A stretch of 19,421 bases of DNA from NCBI GenBank assembly GCA_934489945.1, contig CAKSSY010000033.1:1-19421 (forward strand), in the 5' to 3' direction. A program made the position numbers and the translations under genes. This document shows positions 1-6,790 of the stretch, one piece after another (position 1 is the stretch's first letter; every line of letters begins with the position of its first letter). Under the pieces are notes generated by a model. That model saw only the letters and a list, made by a program, of their open reading frames with translations, did not search any database and had not been told where the DNA came from. Source of the stretch: an uncultured Eubacteriales bacterium. Lineage in GTDB: Bacteria > Bacillota > Clostridia > Oscillospirales > CAG-272.

Positions 1-68
<68 letters not shown>

Positions 69-79
69 ATATATTTTTT

Positions 80-168
80 TGGTGCCGGAAACGGGAATCG
101 AACCCGTACGATACTTTCGTATCACGGGATTTTAAGTCCCGGGCGTCTGCCAGTTCCGCCATTCCGGC
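80..168 (-). tRNA. tRNA-Leu (UAA)
   Basis: The minus strand reads GCCGGAA at the 5' end and TTCCGGC plus A and an encoded CCA at the 3' end (positions 83-80). The anticodon loop ACTTAAAAT contains TAA. A long variable arm (CGTGATACGAAAGTATCG) marks a class II tRNA, and the T-loop is TTCGATT. It is the first gene of the tRNA operon. Confidence 0.95.
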
Positions 169-192
169 GAAGACTCCTTTGGATGCTTAAAT

Positions 193-221
193 AGTATATC
201 ACGTTTTCCCATTCTTGTCAA
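193..221 (-). promoter_or_regulatory. promoter of the tRNA-Leu/tRNA-fMet operon
   Basis: On the minus strand TTGACA (216-221) is followed after 17 nt by TATACT (193-198), with an extended -10 TG one base before it. It lies about 25 nt upstream of tRNA-Leu, right for a stable-RNA promoter. Confidence 0.85.
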
Positions 222-326
222 TACTTTTTGACGAAAAACTTTTTCTTTTTTTGCCAATTCTTTCCCCTTTTTCCGACATTCTTCCCTCAATTTCTTTCGG
301 ATTTCGGAAATACAGCGAAAGCAACC

Positions 327-367
327 GATGATGATGTCAACCGAAAAGTCACAGCAACATCATCATC
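327..367. repeat. GAT/ATC triplet inverted repeat
   Basis: GATGATGATGT (327-337) and ACATCATCATC (357-367) are perfectly complementary 11-mers around a 19-nt loop. There is no T-tract, so it is not a normal terminator. It overlaps the end of the hypothetical 103-residue ORF. No other repeat of this kind was noticed in the window. Confidence 0.55.
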
Positions 368-660
368 AACGCCGACAATGCCACACCTGCGGAAACAACC
401 GCGCGCATTCTCAACCGCCGCTTTCGGACAATATCCAAAATCGTCGAAAAGACAATCACGCCTCCCTTTTTTACTTTCCCGACTGTGAGGAACTGTTGGA
501 ATTCTGGCGAAAGGGCTTCGACATCAACCGGGAACTGACCGATCTGATTTCCGAAAGTATTCTTCTGTATCCCTTTTCTTTTCTCGGAAACCGCTTCCTG
601 TCGTTCCGGAAAGAGGAACAGAGGAATGACCTTTCCCCGAAAATGAAAAAGTACATACAT
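349..660 (-). CDS. possible small hypothetical protein with C-terminal membrane segment
   Basis: A 103-residue frame starting MYVLFHFRGK at 660, with a GGGAG ribosome binding site 9 nt upstream. I do not recognise the family. The middle is mixed polar (QFPVDVEALSPEFQQF). The end is a basic patch RKRRLRMR followed by a hydrophobic stretch, AVVSAGVALSALMMMLL, resembling a single membrane anchor. It starts 58 nt beyond the TerB-like gene stop and could be the last gene of the exporter operon. Against this, overlapping frames on both strands are also open and the DNA near 330-370 is repetitive. It may be non-coding; I include it because of the binding site and the terminal hydrophobic segment. 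Confidence 0.33.
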   Translation of the reverse strand: MYVLFHFRGKVIPLFLFPERQEAVSEKRKGIQKNTFGNQIGQFPVDVEALSPEFQQFLTVGKVKKGGVIVFSTILDIVRKRRLRMRAVVSAGVALSALMMMLL

Positions 661-718
661 TGCCTCCGTCTCCCGTACCGATGCCGGCAGAAGCAACCGG
701 CACCGGTAAAACCATAGT

Positions 719-1174
719 TTATGCCCGGCAGAGCTTCCGGATATAATTCCGCTCGCGAAGTGAAATTTTCCCGTCAACCGTAACTACGCACAGGCAAAGC
801 ACAATCAGATCCCTCTGCAGACTCTCATCCGCCAGCGAAAGGAGCGAAACCATTTCCTCTGTGTATTCCTTCAGAATATTCCGGCTGTCCCGATCCTTGT
901 GGAAAGACTCTTTGACGCTCTCAAAATCAAAGTCATCTCCGAACACGTGCAACAATGCCGGATAAATCAACAGATATTCCTGCTCGTTGACCCGTCCGTC
1001 CGCCACGACCGAGCCGAGGATGAACCCTGCCAGGGTATAGATCGGATCCACCCCGGGCAAATCCAGCAATTTCAGCTTGGCAAGAACCTTCACAGAGCTT
1101 TCCGCCAAAAGAAGTCCCCTCTCCGTTGCGGAGAGTTTCTCGTATTCCTTACACAATTTTGCAAATTCAAGCAT
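719..1174 (-). CDS. TerB-like domain protein
   Basis: A 151-residue soluble, mostly helical protein. It resembles the TerB-like (tellurite-resistance TerB/DjlA N-terminal) fold: two acidic segments of similar pattern occur, VVADGRVNEQEYLLIYP at about 55-71 and VVTVDGKISLRERNYI at about 130-145, each a hydrophobic helix followed by DG(R/K)(V/I) and an acidic or polar helix. In the family such segments form a metal-binding helical bundle of uncertain function. The start at 1174 is supported by AGGAGG 9 nt upstream (1184-1189). It lies 33 nt behind the permease stop, so it is probably the fourth gene of the exporter operon. The role is unknown; membrane-stress or accessory function is inference. 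The domain call rests on motif pattern only. Confidence 0.78.
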   Translation of the reverse strand: MLEFAKLCKEYEKLSATERGLLLAESSVKVLAKLKLLDLPGVDPIYTLAGFILGSVVADGRVNEQEYLLIYPALLHVFGDDFDFESVKESFHKDRDSRNILKEYTEEMVSLLSLADESLQRDLIVLCLCVVTVDGKISLRERNYIRKLCRA

Positions 1175-1207
1175 TTTAAAAATCCTCCTGTTTTTTGTTT
1201 TTCCGCC

Positions 1208-3025
1208 TTATAGGGGCAGATCCTTTTTGGTAAATCTCACAGAACCGACAATGTACCCGACAAGACCCATCCCCGCAAGAACCGCGAATTTCCAAAGGAA
1301 GGTATCGGTGCCGTCCATAATCGAGATAACATCAAAGAACGTAATGATGGTTGCGTAGTTGAAGTTGTTCAGACTGTCAAGCCGTACAACCGAGGGGATG
1401 ACGGGGCTCCCGAACAATCCGAGCATGGCAGCAACCAGTGCAAATATACTGAGTCCACCGCCGATTGCCATGGATCGCTTGCTCCGGTCAAACCAACAGG
1501 ACGTAAAGAAGCAAAGCCCGGAGAGCGCGAACAGCACAAGAAACGCACCGACGTTGAGCAGAATCAAGGTCTTGTAGGTCAGCGAAACCTCCTCCGTAAT
1601 AACGGACAGGCATATACAACCGGTTGCCGTTGTCAGACAGAACATGGCAAGCAAAGAACCGATAAGATACATCGCCTGCGTAAACACAACTGTGCCGCGC
1701 TTGGTGGAAGTGGATAGCACGTAAGCCATAGAACCGCTGTCCACCTGTCCGGCGATCAGGTTGTTGGAAACCATGATCATGTAGATGATCGGCAGAAGAA
1801 GTCCTGCGAGTTTGTAAAAGATCGAGCCGACAATCAAAGTATACAGATCTGCCTTTCCGATCTCCTCCAAAGCGTCCGAAACCTCCTGCGGGAGAGCGGA
1901 CAACAGACTGCCGGACACTTCCGCTGCCAGTTCTTCTGTTTTGTCCGCAATCGCCTTTTCATATGTCGCATCCTCCGCAAATTCCCCGTTTTCCCGACGC
2001 TCGGCAAGCAGCTCCTTTTCATAGGACAAACGGTTGCCATAGGTAATCACGGCAGTGTTGGCAAGATGTTTGATAGAGTCGTAGGTATAACCGAAACGGT
2101 TGTATTTCTCCATCGTCACGCCGAAATCGGAAAGCTCTTTGACAATTTTCTCCACATTCTCCGCCTCGGTCATATTGCCGGCAAGAAACATGGATACGCA
2201 GTCCTCCGCCCGCTCCGCACGGTAATCGTTTCTTTCCTCTCCCGTCAGATAGGCTTCCGCGTCTCCCGCCTGAATATGGGCAATCACAGACAGATAGTCA
2301 TATTCCTCCGGTGCCCGGCTTTCGTGTTTGAGATAGAAAGAATCGTTGAACATTCCGTTCGGGTTGAGTGCGTACATTACGCTGCCCAGCATTTCCTGCG
2401 CCTCGTTCGACTCCCGTGTATAAGCGGGATTGATGCCGAGTGCCTTTTCATATACGGCTTTCTGCAAATCGTCCACCGCCGCCGCATACGCAATTCTGAC
2501 AGCATTCTCCGCCGTTGCGGGAGATGCCGCCGCCCACTCGGTCATAGCATTCCGATAGGCTTCGACGGAATCAAATGCGGAAACGTCGGGCTTCGCAGTC
2601 TGCCATTCACCGACCGCCTGCTCCAGACTCTTGCCCGCCTCGGTTCCGAGTTCCGGCTGCGCACTCATCCACTGCTGCACGGCAAGTGCATACTGCTCGG
2701 GGTCCGGAATCTGCGCCTCCTCCGGCTTTGCCGAAAGCCACTTCAGATAGGAAAGCGTCTCGGTGGCATTTTCGGCAAACAACCGGTCGAAACGGGAAAG
2801 TCCGTCTGTCGCGTTGTTGTAGTAGTTCAACGCGCGTTTTTCCAACCCGGCATCGATCTCCTTGGTGATAATGGTGTCCTGAATCGAATTTTTGACCTCG
2901 CCGATATTTCCGTTGCCGGAAATCAGCATGACGCAGGCGAGCATAAAGCAGACCGCAAAGGTAATAATTGCCCACATGGTGCCGTTCGCCTTGCAGGACT
3001 GCTTGAAAAGTGCCTTACTGAACAT
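1208..3025 (-). CDS. ABC-2 type transporter permease
   Basis: A 605-residue membrane protein starting MFSKALFKQSCK at 3025, with AAGGAG about 10 nt upstream. A longer in-frame start at 3076 lacks such a site and overlaps the ATPase more deeply. Membrane segment 1 (about residues 17-36, IITFAVCFMLACVMLI) is followed by about 370 mostly polar, helix-rich residues, probably extracytoplasmic. The C-terminal part carries about five further segments (for example LAGLLLPIIYMIMV, LIGSLLAMFCLTTATGCICL, IFALVAAMLGLFG, FAVLAGMGLVGYIVG). This is the ABC-2 layout with a large extracellular loop between helices 1 and 2. It overlaps the upstream ATPase by 11 nt. Only one permease serves two ATPases, so the complex may be a heterodimeric ATPase on a permease homodimer. 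The exported substrate is unknown; small amphiphiles or antibiotics are typical for the family. Confidence 0.88.
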   Translation of the reverse strand: MFSKALFKQSCKANGTMWAIITFAVCFMLACVMLISGNGNIGEVKNSIQDTIITKEIDAGLEKRALNYYNNATDGLSRFDRLFAENATETLSYLKWLSAKPEEAQIPDPEQYALAVQQWMSAQPELGTEAGKSLEQAVGEWQTAKPDVSAFDSVEAYRNAMTEWAAASPATAENAVRIAYAAAVDDLQKAVYEKALGINPAYTRESNEAQEMLGSVMYALNPNGMFNDSFYLKHESRAPEEYDYLSVIAHIQAGDAEAYLTGEERNDYRAERAEDCVSMFLAGNMTEAENVEKIVKELSDFGVTMEKYNRFGYTYDSIKHLANTAVITYGNRLSYEKELLAERRENGEFAEDATYEKAIADKTEELAAEVSGSLLSALPQEVSDALEEIGKADLYTLIVGSIFYKLAGLLLPIIYMIMVSNNLIAGQVDSGSMAYVLSTSTKRGTVVFTQAMYLIGSLLAMFCLTTATGCICLSVITEEVSLTYKTLILLNVGAFLVLFALSGLCFFTSCWFDRSKRSMAIGGGLSIFALVAAMLGLFGSPVIPSVVRLDSLNNFNYATIITFFDVISIMDGTDTFLWKFAVLAGMGLVGYIVGSVRFTKKDLPL

Positions 3026-3929
3026 GGCTCTCGTTCTCCTTTTTTGCAAACAGAATATTTTTGAAATGTTTTTCAAGCGTATAGGGCAGCTCCGAAATAA
3101 ACTTCACGTTGTAATTTTTCAAAGACCCCAAAAGAGCTGCCGTCTCATTCGCCGGAATCCGGATGGTTGCCTGATGATATTGCGGCTGGTTCCGAATGAC
3201 CTCGTACCGCTCTCCGAGGAATTTCCGGTAGTCCGCCTCGGTGTGAAATTCAATCTTGAATTCTTTGACCGGACGCCCGGTAATATCGCTCATACGGCAT
3301 ACATCCACAATGTGTCCGTCACTGATCAATGCCACACGGTCACAGGTGGTTTCCAACTCTTCAAAGCTGTGGCTGCTCATAAAGATGGTCTTTCCTTTTT
3401 GGTGTTCTTCCCGGATGATGTCCAGAAATGTCATACGCATCAGAGGATCCAGCCCTGTCGTCGGTTCATCCAGCAGAATAATCGGTGCGTTGTTCATCAG
3501 AGCCGCCACCAGTGCAGTTTTCTGTTTCATGCCCTTGCTCATCCGCTTCAGTCCCGCCCGCGGGTCCAATTGCAAACGCTCTATCAGCTCGTTGGCATAG
3601 CTCATATCCCGCAAGCCGAGAAAGTCTGCCTGACATCTGAGAAAATCAATGCCGGTTTTCAGATCCGGAAAGGCAATCTCCCCCGGCACATAGCCGATGC
3701 TTTTGGCAATCTCGCTTGCGTGTTCCCACGAGGAAAGCCCGTTTACACACACACTGCCCGAGGTCGGTCTGAGGAATCCCAGAATGTTGCGGATCGTGGT
3801 GGTCTTGCCGCTTCCGTTGGTGCCGACAAACCCGACCATTTCCCCTTCTTCGATTTTCAGGTTCAGATCGAAAATGCCGCGTCCGTCGCCGAAATCCTTG
3901 GTCAGTTTTTCGCAATCGATCACACTCAT
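3015..3929 (-). CDS. ABC transporter ATP-binding protein (second ATPase)
   Basis: A 304-residue ABC ATPase. Walker A is GTNGSGKTT (36-44), the signature is degenerate, MSKGMKQK (130-137) instead of LSGGQ, Walker B is IILLDEP (150-156) and the switch histidine is H187. An accessory C-terminal domain of about 80 residues follows, as in ABC-2 exporters of the NatA/BcrA type. The start codon sits in an ATGA overlap with the preceding ATPase stop (3926-3929), so translation is probably coupled. It is similar in sequence to that ATPase (GIF/GVFD, IGYVPGEIA versus VGYIPGEIA), suggesting gene duplication, but the Walker A differs (TNGSGKTT versus PNGAGKST). It probably powers the downstream permease as a heterodimer with its paralogue. 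Confidence 0.93.
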   Translation of the reverse strand: MSVIDCEKLTKDFGDGRGIFDLNLKIEEGEMVGFVGTNGSGKTTTIRNILGFLRPTSGSVCVNGLSSWEHASEIAKSIGYVPGEIAFPDLKTGIDFLRCQADFLGLRDMSYANELIERLQLDPRAGLKRMSKGMKQKTALVAALMNNAPIILLDEPTTGLDPLMRMTFLDIIREEHQKGKTIFMSSHSFEELETTCDRVALISDGHIVDVCRMSDITGRPVKEFKIEFHTEADYRKFLGERYEVIRNQPQYHQATIRIPANETAALLGSLKNYNVKFISELPYTLEKHFKNILFAKKENESHVQ

Positions 3930-4858
3930 TTCAAAGCACCTCCGAAATCCTTATCCTCTTTGTAAAACGCAAGGAAGTAGTCCTCCAACGTTTCACGGCG
4001 GTTGCTGAATGTCACCACACGCGATGCCGCCAACAGTGCAATCAGCGCGTTCAGATCGCTGTCCTCAACGGACAGATACACCTCGGTCTGTTCCTCCCGA
4101 ATCAATCCGAGAGACCCAAGCCCCGTCGCTTTCTTCAAAAATTCCGCTTTTGCCTCCGCATCGGCAAAGGTCACGGTGTAATACTTGCGCGTGGCGTGCT
4201 TCAGATCGTCCGCCACAAACTGTGATACGATTTTTCCGTCCTTGATGATGGCAATGCGGTCACAGGTGGAATCAATTTCCGAAAAGATGTGGCTGGAAAG
4301 CAAAATGGTCTTTCCCCTCTTCTTCTCCTCATGAATAAAACGGATAAAATTCTCCTGCATCACAGGATCCAGCCCGCTGGTCGGCTCATCCAGAATCAGA
4401 ACGTCGGGATCGGACATGAACGCCGTAACCACAGCCAGTTTTCGCTTTACACCGAGACTCATCCGCTTGGTTTCCCCACGGAGAACCTCGTCCTCCAGCT
4501 CAAAGAGCTTCAGCATGGCACCGAGCCGCTCCTCGTTGTGAATCTTCTGCAAATTCTGCATCATGCGGATGAATTCCCATCCGGTCAGTCCCGCGGGCAA
4601 TGCGATCTCGCCCGGAATATATCCGACGTGTCCCAACACATCATAATAGCGGTCAAAGGTTTCCATCCCTTCGATTTTTGTGCTTCCGCTGTCAGGTTTG
4701 GAAAATCCCATCAGATGTCGGATGGTAGTGGACTTGCCGGCACCGTTGGGACCGAGAAAGCCGAACACTTCTCCCCGATCCACGGCAATGCTGACATCAA
4801 ACACGCCTCGCCCGGAACCGTAGTCCTTGGTCAGATGCTCCACTTCTATCGTGTGCAT
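3926..4858 (-). CDS. ABC transporter ATP-binding protein (first ATPase)
   Basis: A 310-residue ABC ATPase. Walker A is GPNGAGKST (36-44), the signature MSLGVKRK (133-140), Walker B LILDEP (154-159) and the switch H190. The C-terminal accessory region (about 225-310) matches exporter ATPases that couple to ABC-2 permeases. It is the first gene of the operon. The start ATG lies in CATATG with a GGGGGAAA-type ribosome binding site just upstream. It overlaps the next ATPase gene by 4 nt (ATGA). It is divergent from the TetR gene, and the 153-nt gap carries several palindromes, so repression by the TetR protein is likely. Both ATPases keep intact catalytic motifs. Confidence 0.93.
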   Translation of the reverse strand: MHTIEVEHLTKDYGSGRGVFDVSIAVDRGEVFGFLGPNGAGKSTTIRHLMGFSKPDSGSTKIEGMETFDRYYDVLGHVGYIPGEIALPAGLTGWEFIRMMQNLQKIHNEERLGAMLKLFELEDEVLRGETKRMSLGVKRKLAVVTAFMSDPDVLILDEPTSGLDPVMQENFIRFIHEEKKRGKTILLSSHIFSEIDSTCDRIAIIKDGKIVSQFVADDLKHATRKYYTVTFADAEAKAEFLKKATGLGSLGLIREEQTEVYLSVEDSDLNALIALLAASRVVTFSNRRETLEDYFLAFYKEDKDFGGALK

Positions 4859-4892
4859 ATGTTTCCCCCTGTTCTTTTTTGATTATTTAATA

Positions 4893-4926
4893 AACACTGT
4901 TGACATCTCAACACTGTTGTATTATA
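4893..4926 (-). promoter_or_regulatory. -10 element and tandem operator-like repeats of the exporter operon
   Basis: A minus-strand TATAAT (4921-4926) has no recognisable -35. Just downstream lie two copies of AACACTGTTG (4893-4902 and 4910-4919). The second is the core of a perfect palindrome, CAACACTGTTG (4909-4919), that covers the expected transcription start. A further pairing, TGTTGA/TCAACA, spans both copies. The position fits a repressor site. Confidence 0.5.
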
Positions 4927-4955
4927 ATAATTTTGTCAGGAAACAAAAGAGCAAA

Positions 4956-4988
4956 AACGTTGTCAACGTTAACATTTTGACACTGTGT
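4956..4988. promoter_or_regulatory. palindromic operator candidates upstream of the TetR gene
   Basis: AACGTTGTCAACGTT (4956-4970) is a perfect 7-bp inverted repeat about one base. ACACTGTGT (4980-4988) is another palindrome and the third copy of ACACTGT in this gap. No convincing -35/-10 pair for the TetR gene was found. The sites could be autoregulatory operators. Confidence 0.5.
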
Positions 4989-5011
4989 ATAAAAGTGTAA
5001 AGGAAAATTCT

Positions 5012-5578
5012 ATGAAAGTCAAAAATCTGAACCGCTCCTCCGCCAAGACCAAACGGTTAATTAAAAGGGTGTTTGCCGAAATGCTTTCGGAATATAAAGA
5101 AATATCCGGAATCTCAGTCAGCGAACTGTGCGCCAGAGCGGAAATCAGCCGCGGTACGTTTTACGCGCATTATGACGATACCTACGGCGTAGCCGAAGAC
5201 TATGAAAATGAGCTGATTGACCGCTTCTTTGACAATGCCAAATTGCTGGAAGCCTCCGACGCAGAGCAGTTTGTCGATATTTTTTTCCAATATATAAGGG
5301 AAAATGATGAAAATTACAAACTGTTGTGTCGTTCCAATGAACTTCTGTTTGCGGCAAAAAAGCTGACGAGTATCGCCACGAACAAATTTCTGGAACTTTG
5401 TAACCGCGATGGGCGTGTCAAAAACAAAGCGTATCTTGAACTGGACATCGCAGTGTTCGTGGAGGGACTTCTCTGTGAATATGTCAAATACTGCCGCGGA
5501 CTGTCCCCCGTTGGGCTGGAGGATCTGTACGCATATACCAAATTGTGGATAAGCGATTTTCTGCACAGACGTTTTTAA
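5012..5578 (+). CDS. TetR/AcrR family transcriptional regulator
   Basis: A 188-residue protein starting MKVKNLNRSSAK at 5012, with AAAGGA (4999-5004) 7 nt upstream. An in-frame GTG at 4985 is less likely because the binding site sits inside that extension. Residues about 8-60 form the helix-turn-helix domain (ISVSELCARAEISRGTFYAHYDDTYGVAEDY), with the family pattern of recognition helix, then TFYxHY. The remainder is a helical ligand-binding and dimerisation domain. It is divergent from the ABC exporter operon, the classic arrangement for a ligand-released repressor of an efflux pump. The inducer is unknown. The stop codon is embedded in the palindrome TTTAACGTTAAA (5574-5585), which shares AACGTT with the upstream operator candidate. 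Confidence 0.9.
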   Translation: MKVKNLNRSSAKTKRLIKRVFAEMLSEYKEISGISVSELCARAEISRGTFYAHYDDTYGVAEDYENELIDRFFDNAKLLEASDAEQFVDIFFQYIRENDENYKLLCRSNELLFAAKKLTSIATNKFLELCNRDGRVKNKAYLELDIAVFVEGLLCEYVKYCRGLSPVGLEDLYAYTKLWISDFLHRRF

Positions 5579-5608
5579 CGTTAAATTTCAAAATTTTTCA
5601 AAAAAGCC

Positions 5609-5637
5609 TTGACAAGATAACATAAATGTGATATAAT
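5609..5637 (+). promoter_or_regulatory. consensus sigma-A promoter of the cysK transcript
   Basis: TTGACA (5609-5614), a 17-nt spacer, then TATAAT (5632-5637): a perfect match to the consensus. Transcription should start near 5644, giving a leader of about 145 nt before cysK. Confidence 0.92.
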
Positions 5638-5656
5638 ACCTACAAAGTTGATAGGT
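5638..5656. promoter_or_regulatory. putative Rrf2-family operator over the cysK start site
   Basis: ACCTA (5638-5642) and TAGGT (5652-5656) form an inverted repeat about 9 nt, immediately after the -10 box and over the predicted start of transcription. With flanking bases it reads ATACC...GGTTT, resembling Rrf2/IscR-type sites (ATACC...GGTAT). Binding would block this very strong promoter. The likely regulator is the Rrf2 gene convergent with cysK. Confidence 0.5.
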
Positions 5657-5685
5657 TTAATAAGTTAGCAATGGAGGCGTTCTTT

Positions 5686-5718
5686 TTGAAACCAAGATTT
5701 ATGAAATTCCGATGTTGA
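5686..5718 (+). CDS. putative cysteine-codon leader peptide
   Basis: A 10-codon frame in the cysK leader: TTG start at 5686 preceded by GGAGG (5673-5677) with an 8-nt gap, encoding MKPRFMKFRC, then TGA. An ATG at 5671 would give a 15-residue form in the same frame, MEAFFLKPRFMKFRC, but with a weaker binding site. The only Cys codon (TGT) is the last sense codon, after a strongly basic stretch. Between the stop and cysK there are only weak hairpins (GATG/CATC, TCTTC/GAAGA) and no T-tract, so a standard terminator attenuator is not visible. Regulation by ribosome stalling at the Cys codon is inference. Confidence 0.5.
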   Translation: MKPRFMKFRC

Positions 5719-5789
5719 CACGGCATCTTCACGAAGAAACCCAAAGTCAAAAGACAAAATAAAAATTACAGAACAAGGAGTTGCAAATC

Positions 5790-6719
5790 ATGAAAACATA
5801 TGACAGAATCACAGATCTAGTAGGCAGAACGCCGCTTCTGAAACTCACAAACTATATCCGCGAAAAAAATCTCGGTGCCACCGTTTACGGAAAACTGGAA
5901 TACTTCAATCCGGCGGGAAGCGTCAAGGACAGAATTGCCAAGGCAATGATCGACGAGGCGGAAGCCAAGGGCGACCTGAAGCCGGACTCGGTAATTATTG
6001 AACCGACCAGCGGCAATACCGGCATCGGACTTGCCGCCGTTGCCGCGTCGAGAGGATATAAAATCATTCTTACCATGCCGGAGACCATGAGTGTTGAAAG
6101 ACGCAATCTTCTGAAGGCATACGGTGCCGAAATCGTGCTGACCGAGGGAGCAAAGGGGATGAAGGGTGCCATTGCGAAGGCACAGGAGCTTGCGCAAAAA
6201 ACACCGCACAGCTTTATTCCCAGCCAATTCACCAATCTGGCAAATCCTGCCGCCCATTTCCGCACAACCGGTCCGGAGATATGGGAAGACACCGACGGCA
6301 AGGTCGATATTTTTGTTGCGGGAGTCGGTACCGGTGGCACTTTGTCCGGTGTCGGTGAATACCTCAAGAGTAAAAATCCGAATGTGAAGGTCGTCGCCGT
6401 CGAGCCGGCAGGCTCTCCCGTTCTTTCCAAAGGAACTCCCGGACCGCATAAAATCCAGGGAATCGGAGCAGGCTTCGTTCCGGACACGCTGAACACCGGA
6501 ATTTACGATGAGATCATTCCCGTGGAGAACGAGGATGCGTTTGAAACGGGCAGAGCATTGGCAAGACACGAGGGCGTGCTTGTCGGAATTTCCTCCGGTG
6601 CGGCAGTTTTTGCCGCAGCGGAACTTGCGAAACGTCCGGAAAACAAGGGAAAAATCATTGTTGCCCTTCTTCCCGATACCGGCGAAAGATACCTTTCCAC
6701 ACCGATGTTTTCGGACTGA
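5790..6719 (+). CDS. cysK: cysteine synthase (O-acetylserine sulfhydrylase)
   Basis: A 309-residue pyridoxal-phosphate enzyme that makes L-cysteine from O-acetylserine and sulfide in the cytosol. The PLP lysine is K46 in NPAGSVKDR. The substrate loop is PTSGNTG (72-78), the phosphate-binding loop GVGTGGT (178-184), and SSG (268-270) should contact the PLP ring nitrogen. The length is typical of CysK; there is no extra regulatory domain as in cystathionine beta-synthase. The ATG at 5790 has AAGGAG 9 nt upstream. It is transcribed from the consensus promoter at 5609, through a leader with a Cys-ending mini-ORF. It is convergent with an Rrf2 gene. In Bacillus, CysK itself acts as partner of the Rrf2 repressor CymR, which makes this neighbourhood meaningful. 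Confidence 0.97.
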   Translation: MKTYDRITDLVGRTPLLKLTNYIREKNLGATVYGKLEYFNPAGSVKDRIAKAMIDEAEAKGDLKPDSVIIEPTSGNTGIGLAAVAASRGYKIILTMPETMSVERRNLLKAYGAEIVLTEGAKGMKGAIAKAQELAQKTPHSFIPSQFTNLANPAAHFRTTGPEIWEDTDGKVDIFVAGVGTGGTLSGVGEYLKSKNPNVKVVAVEPAGSPVLSKGTPGPHKIQGIGAGFVPDTLNTGIYDEIIPVENEDAFETGRALARHEGVLVGISSGAAVFAAAELAKRPENKGKIIVALLPDTGERYLSTPMFSD

Positions 6720-6746
6720 CAAACGGGAAACGTCCCCAAAACCATG

Positions 6747-6790
6747 AAAAAAATCCGCCCGCCTTTTCCCAAAGGCGGGCGGATTTTTTT
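6747..6790. terminator. bidirectional terminator between cysK and the Rrf2 gene
   Basis: A perfect 20-bp stem (6747-6766 with 6771-6790), GC-rich core TCCGCCCGCCTTT, loop TCCC, with A7 on the left and T7 on the right. It serves both strands and touches the stop codon of the convergent Rrf2 gene. Confidence 0.95.

Noticed and set aside
228..717. Plus-strand proteins in the gap after the tRNAs
   Set aside because: The frames are rich in Phe, His, Gln and Ser, with no binding site, and run against the transcription direction of the neighbours.
2066..3064. A 332-codon open frame on the plus strand opposite the ABC permease
   Set aside because: It is antisense to a permease with clear family features, has no ribosome binding site, and its product is a Cys/His/Arg-rich composition typical of a shadow frame.
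5638..5790. SAM or other known riboswitch in the cysK leader
   Set aside because: I could not find a kink-turn, multi-stem junction or terminator; only weak short hairpins are present.
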